Source of the DNA: Tricholomella constricta
Lineage: Eukaryota > Basidiomycota > Agaricomycetes > Agaricales > Lyophyllaceae
DNA length: 64,000 nucleotides
Direction: 5' to 3'
Assembly: GCA_013368375.1 (NCBI GenBank)
Contig: JAACJP010000017.1
Coordinates: 310,001 to 374,000, forward strand
Below, one piece after another: positions 62,212 through 64,000 of the stretch. Both the position numbers and the translations under genes were made by a program. Each line of letters starts with the position of its first letter. Position 1 is the stretch's first letter. The notes below the pieces were generated by a model. It searched no databases, was not told the DNA's origin, and was given only the letters and a program-made list of their open reading frames with translations.

Positions 62212-63425
62212 TTAAGCGTGAAGTGTAGCGAACTTCTTTCGATACCTTTCCTCCCAACCGCTAATATCTGGATCAACCTTGTCGAGCCACCGAATTCGCC
62301 TACAAAGCCTTTCAAAGTCCCGTTTATTATAATAGTTATGACCCCCTCTAGGGAACTCAAGGCTGCGCAGCTCATCTGTAGCCGGAGGCGCGGCCGTGAA
62401 TGTAGAATGCTCGGACTCCGACGAAGGAACGCGGTACAGCCGTGTTCTGTCAAGATATAAAGGTTCCTTGGCAAAATGCTGGTACCCCAGCTGGGATGGG
62501 GGCAGTGCAGGAACGCCTGCGCCCAGAATTCTTGTCATAATAAGTACATAGAAAGGGGGGAGCAGCTTACCGTCGTTGTAGGCCTTTACACTGTACTCTG
62601 TCATTTTTTCTGACCCATGCGAGGTCTTGTAGGCCGCGACCAACTCCCGCCAATATTCCACTAAACTGGCGTCGCCAGTTCTCGGAGCGCCGAAAACTGC
62701 TAGCTTTAGACTTAAACCGGACGACAGTGGAAGATCCGTGACACCGTCGCCTGCGAGAAGATCCATGCAAAGAAGGTATGAAATGCTACCACCCATACTA
62801 TGTCCAGTGATTGCGAGCTCAGTCACCTCGTGGCATTCGAGACCTTTCCTTATCGCATCAAGGAGAAGGGGTTTGATGCCCTTATACAGAGCCCAAAACC
62901 CAGAGTGAGCGTAGCCACGATGAGATGGGTGACGGTGCTTCAGAGCACGTAGGTCGTGCAAAGCAAGTTCCACACTAGAAGTTCCTGAGATCGCAACGAC
63001 GAGCTGCTTGATCGAGGGGCGGTAGACCACAAACGATGGCAGATGACCAACCGAGCCCTCGACAGAGGACACCAGGATGGCGTCTTGTAGAGTATGATAG
63101 CCTTCTAAGGGAAAATCGCGTTCCAGGAGAGTGGTGATGTTTTGGAATAGAAAATCCAAAGGTACCATGCTGTAGGCGACCTCTGCAAACTGGCCTGCAA
63201 ACAGTGATAACATATGAGACAAGACTTATAGAGGTTACACATATCGACCGCACCGAGTTCAGCAAGTTCGGTTTCGATTTCAGGCGACACGCGATCTGCG
63301 CTTGTCAAGCCGTACGATGAGCGAGTGGCAAGGGCTTTGGAGATCGACCGAAAATTGGTGAGTTTTTCCGAGGCGTACATCCGCCTTTGCTCCTCCGTCA
63401 GCGCATATTTCGGTTTCCAGAGCAT
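62212..63425 (-). CDS. Class 3 lipase (sn1-specific diacylglycerol lipase-like)
   Basis: Exons 63425-63254, 63194-62571 and 62516-62212 join exactly to 366 residues. The N-terminal helix (EEQRRMYASEKLTNFRSISK) has no signal peptide. The alpha/beta-hydrolase core has ISGTSSVELALHDLRA, HSGFWALYKGI and the nucleophile elbow ELAITGHSMGGSISYLLCM with the catalytic Ser. The putative catalytic Asp is in VFGAPRTGDASLV or just downstream, and the His is in GGHNYYNKRDFE. This fits the intracellular class 3 lipases that act on di- or triacylglycerol. The start at 63425 is the first Met in frame; an upstream spliced exon is possible. Confidence 0.9.
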
Positions 63426-64000
63426 TGGTAGTGAAGGTTTTCTGAGAGAGAAGAGAACTCATCACAGCAGCCTCTTCGCGCAGCATGTTCAAAATGAGGA
63501 CTCGGAGGCGGCGGATTCGGTGATTAGTAAGCTGATCGGTCCTTCAGACGCACCAAAGCTGTCGACTCCGCGTCTGCTAAGTAACGTTCTAAGCTTGGAC
63601 TAAGGCTCACAACCGGACCTGCACCAAGCCTAGCTCACAAATTTAGAGCGGAAGTGCCTGCAAAACCTGGAATATCGACGGTGTGTACTTGATCATAAAC
63701 ATGTGAGTATCATAGGTGGATGGCATTTTCCTTCAAATCCTTGCAACCAAGCAAGAGACGCCAAATTTTGTCAACATCCATCACACGTGCACATTTTATC
63801 CCCTCTACTGTTGATTGAACCGAATCCCTTGCATATGTCTTCTTCTAGGTAAATTGATGTCAGCAGTCGATGACCTCGAGCGCAAGCATATTAACCTGCA
63901 ACATTCATTCAATCGACAAGATTGATCTGGCTCCCGCTCTCGGCCCAGGGTGCTCACGAATCTTTATCCATCGTCAAATTTCAAAAGGGTGCCAAATGCG
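63426..64000. other. Window end, no supported gene
   Basis: Promoter side of the lipase gene. No frame here can be assigned. Confidence 0.4.

Overview
This window reads as nuclear DNA of a basidiomycete fungus, most likely an Agaricomycete. Genes are split by many short introns (mostly 50-70 nt, GT..AG with CTNA-type branch sites). The gene set includes class I hydrophobins, a Zn2Cys6 transcription factor, a cytochrome P450 and fungal-style secreted proteins. Several gene models were rebuilt by joining exons at consensus splice sites, and most close exactly in frame. That supports them but does not replace transcript data.

Layout. 1-2.5 kb: broken remnants, including two exons of a P4-type (flippase) ATPase. 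3.4-5.0 kb (-): a type I membrane protein. 7.5-9.75 kb (-): a Zn2Cys6 transcription factor. 13.1-18.9 kb: a divergent pair, a PPR-like mitochondrial protein (-) and a Gin4/Hsl1/Cdr2-type kinase (+), sharing about 165 bp of promoter. 19.9-20.7 kb (-): a basic nuclear-looking protein. 24.3-26.1 kb (+): mitochondrial GTPase MTG1. 27.2-28.15 kb (-): a decayed F-box gene. 28.8-29.4 kb (-): RNA polymerase II subunit RPB11. 30.7-31.4 kb (+): ribosomal protein uL15 (RPL28). 31.6-33.65 kb (+): a MGRN1-like RING E3. 34.3-36.8 kb (+): a cytochrome P450. 37.6-39.2 kb (+): a zinc alcohol dehydrogenase. 40.3-42.5 kb (-): a SWI3/RSC8-type SWIRM-SANT chromatin remodeller subunit. 43.3-44.45 kb (+): a protein with two GFA (CENP-V) domains. 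44.6-49.7 kb: a repeat-rich island. 49.7-53.6 kb: a tandem hydrophobin array with two intact genes and one dead copy. 54.9-57.5 kb (-): GFA1. 59.1-60.2 kb (-): a secreted protein with an acidic tail. 62.2-63.4 kb (-): a class 3 lipase.

The long euchromatic stretches are housekeeping (transcription, translation, chromatin, mitochondrial ribosome assembly, hexosamine synthesis for chitin). The accessory signal is concentrated at 44.6-53.6 kb. There a CACGGC-rich minisatellite region, two candidate elements bounded by CATCAGGAAAAA inverted termini, a cohesin-loader-like gene fragment and an inverted pair of tRNA-like SINE copies adjoin the hydrophobin array. The 5.2-7.5, 9.8-13.0, 20.9-24.2 and 57.5-59.1 kb stretches contain no gene I can support.
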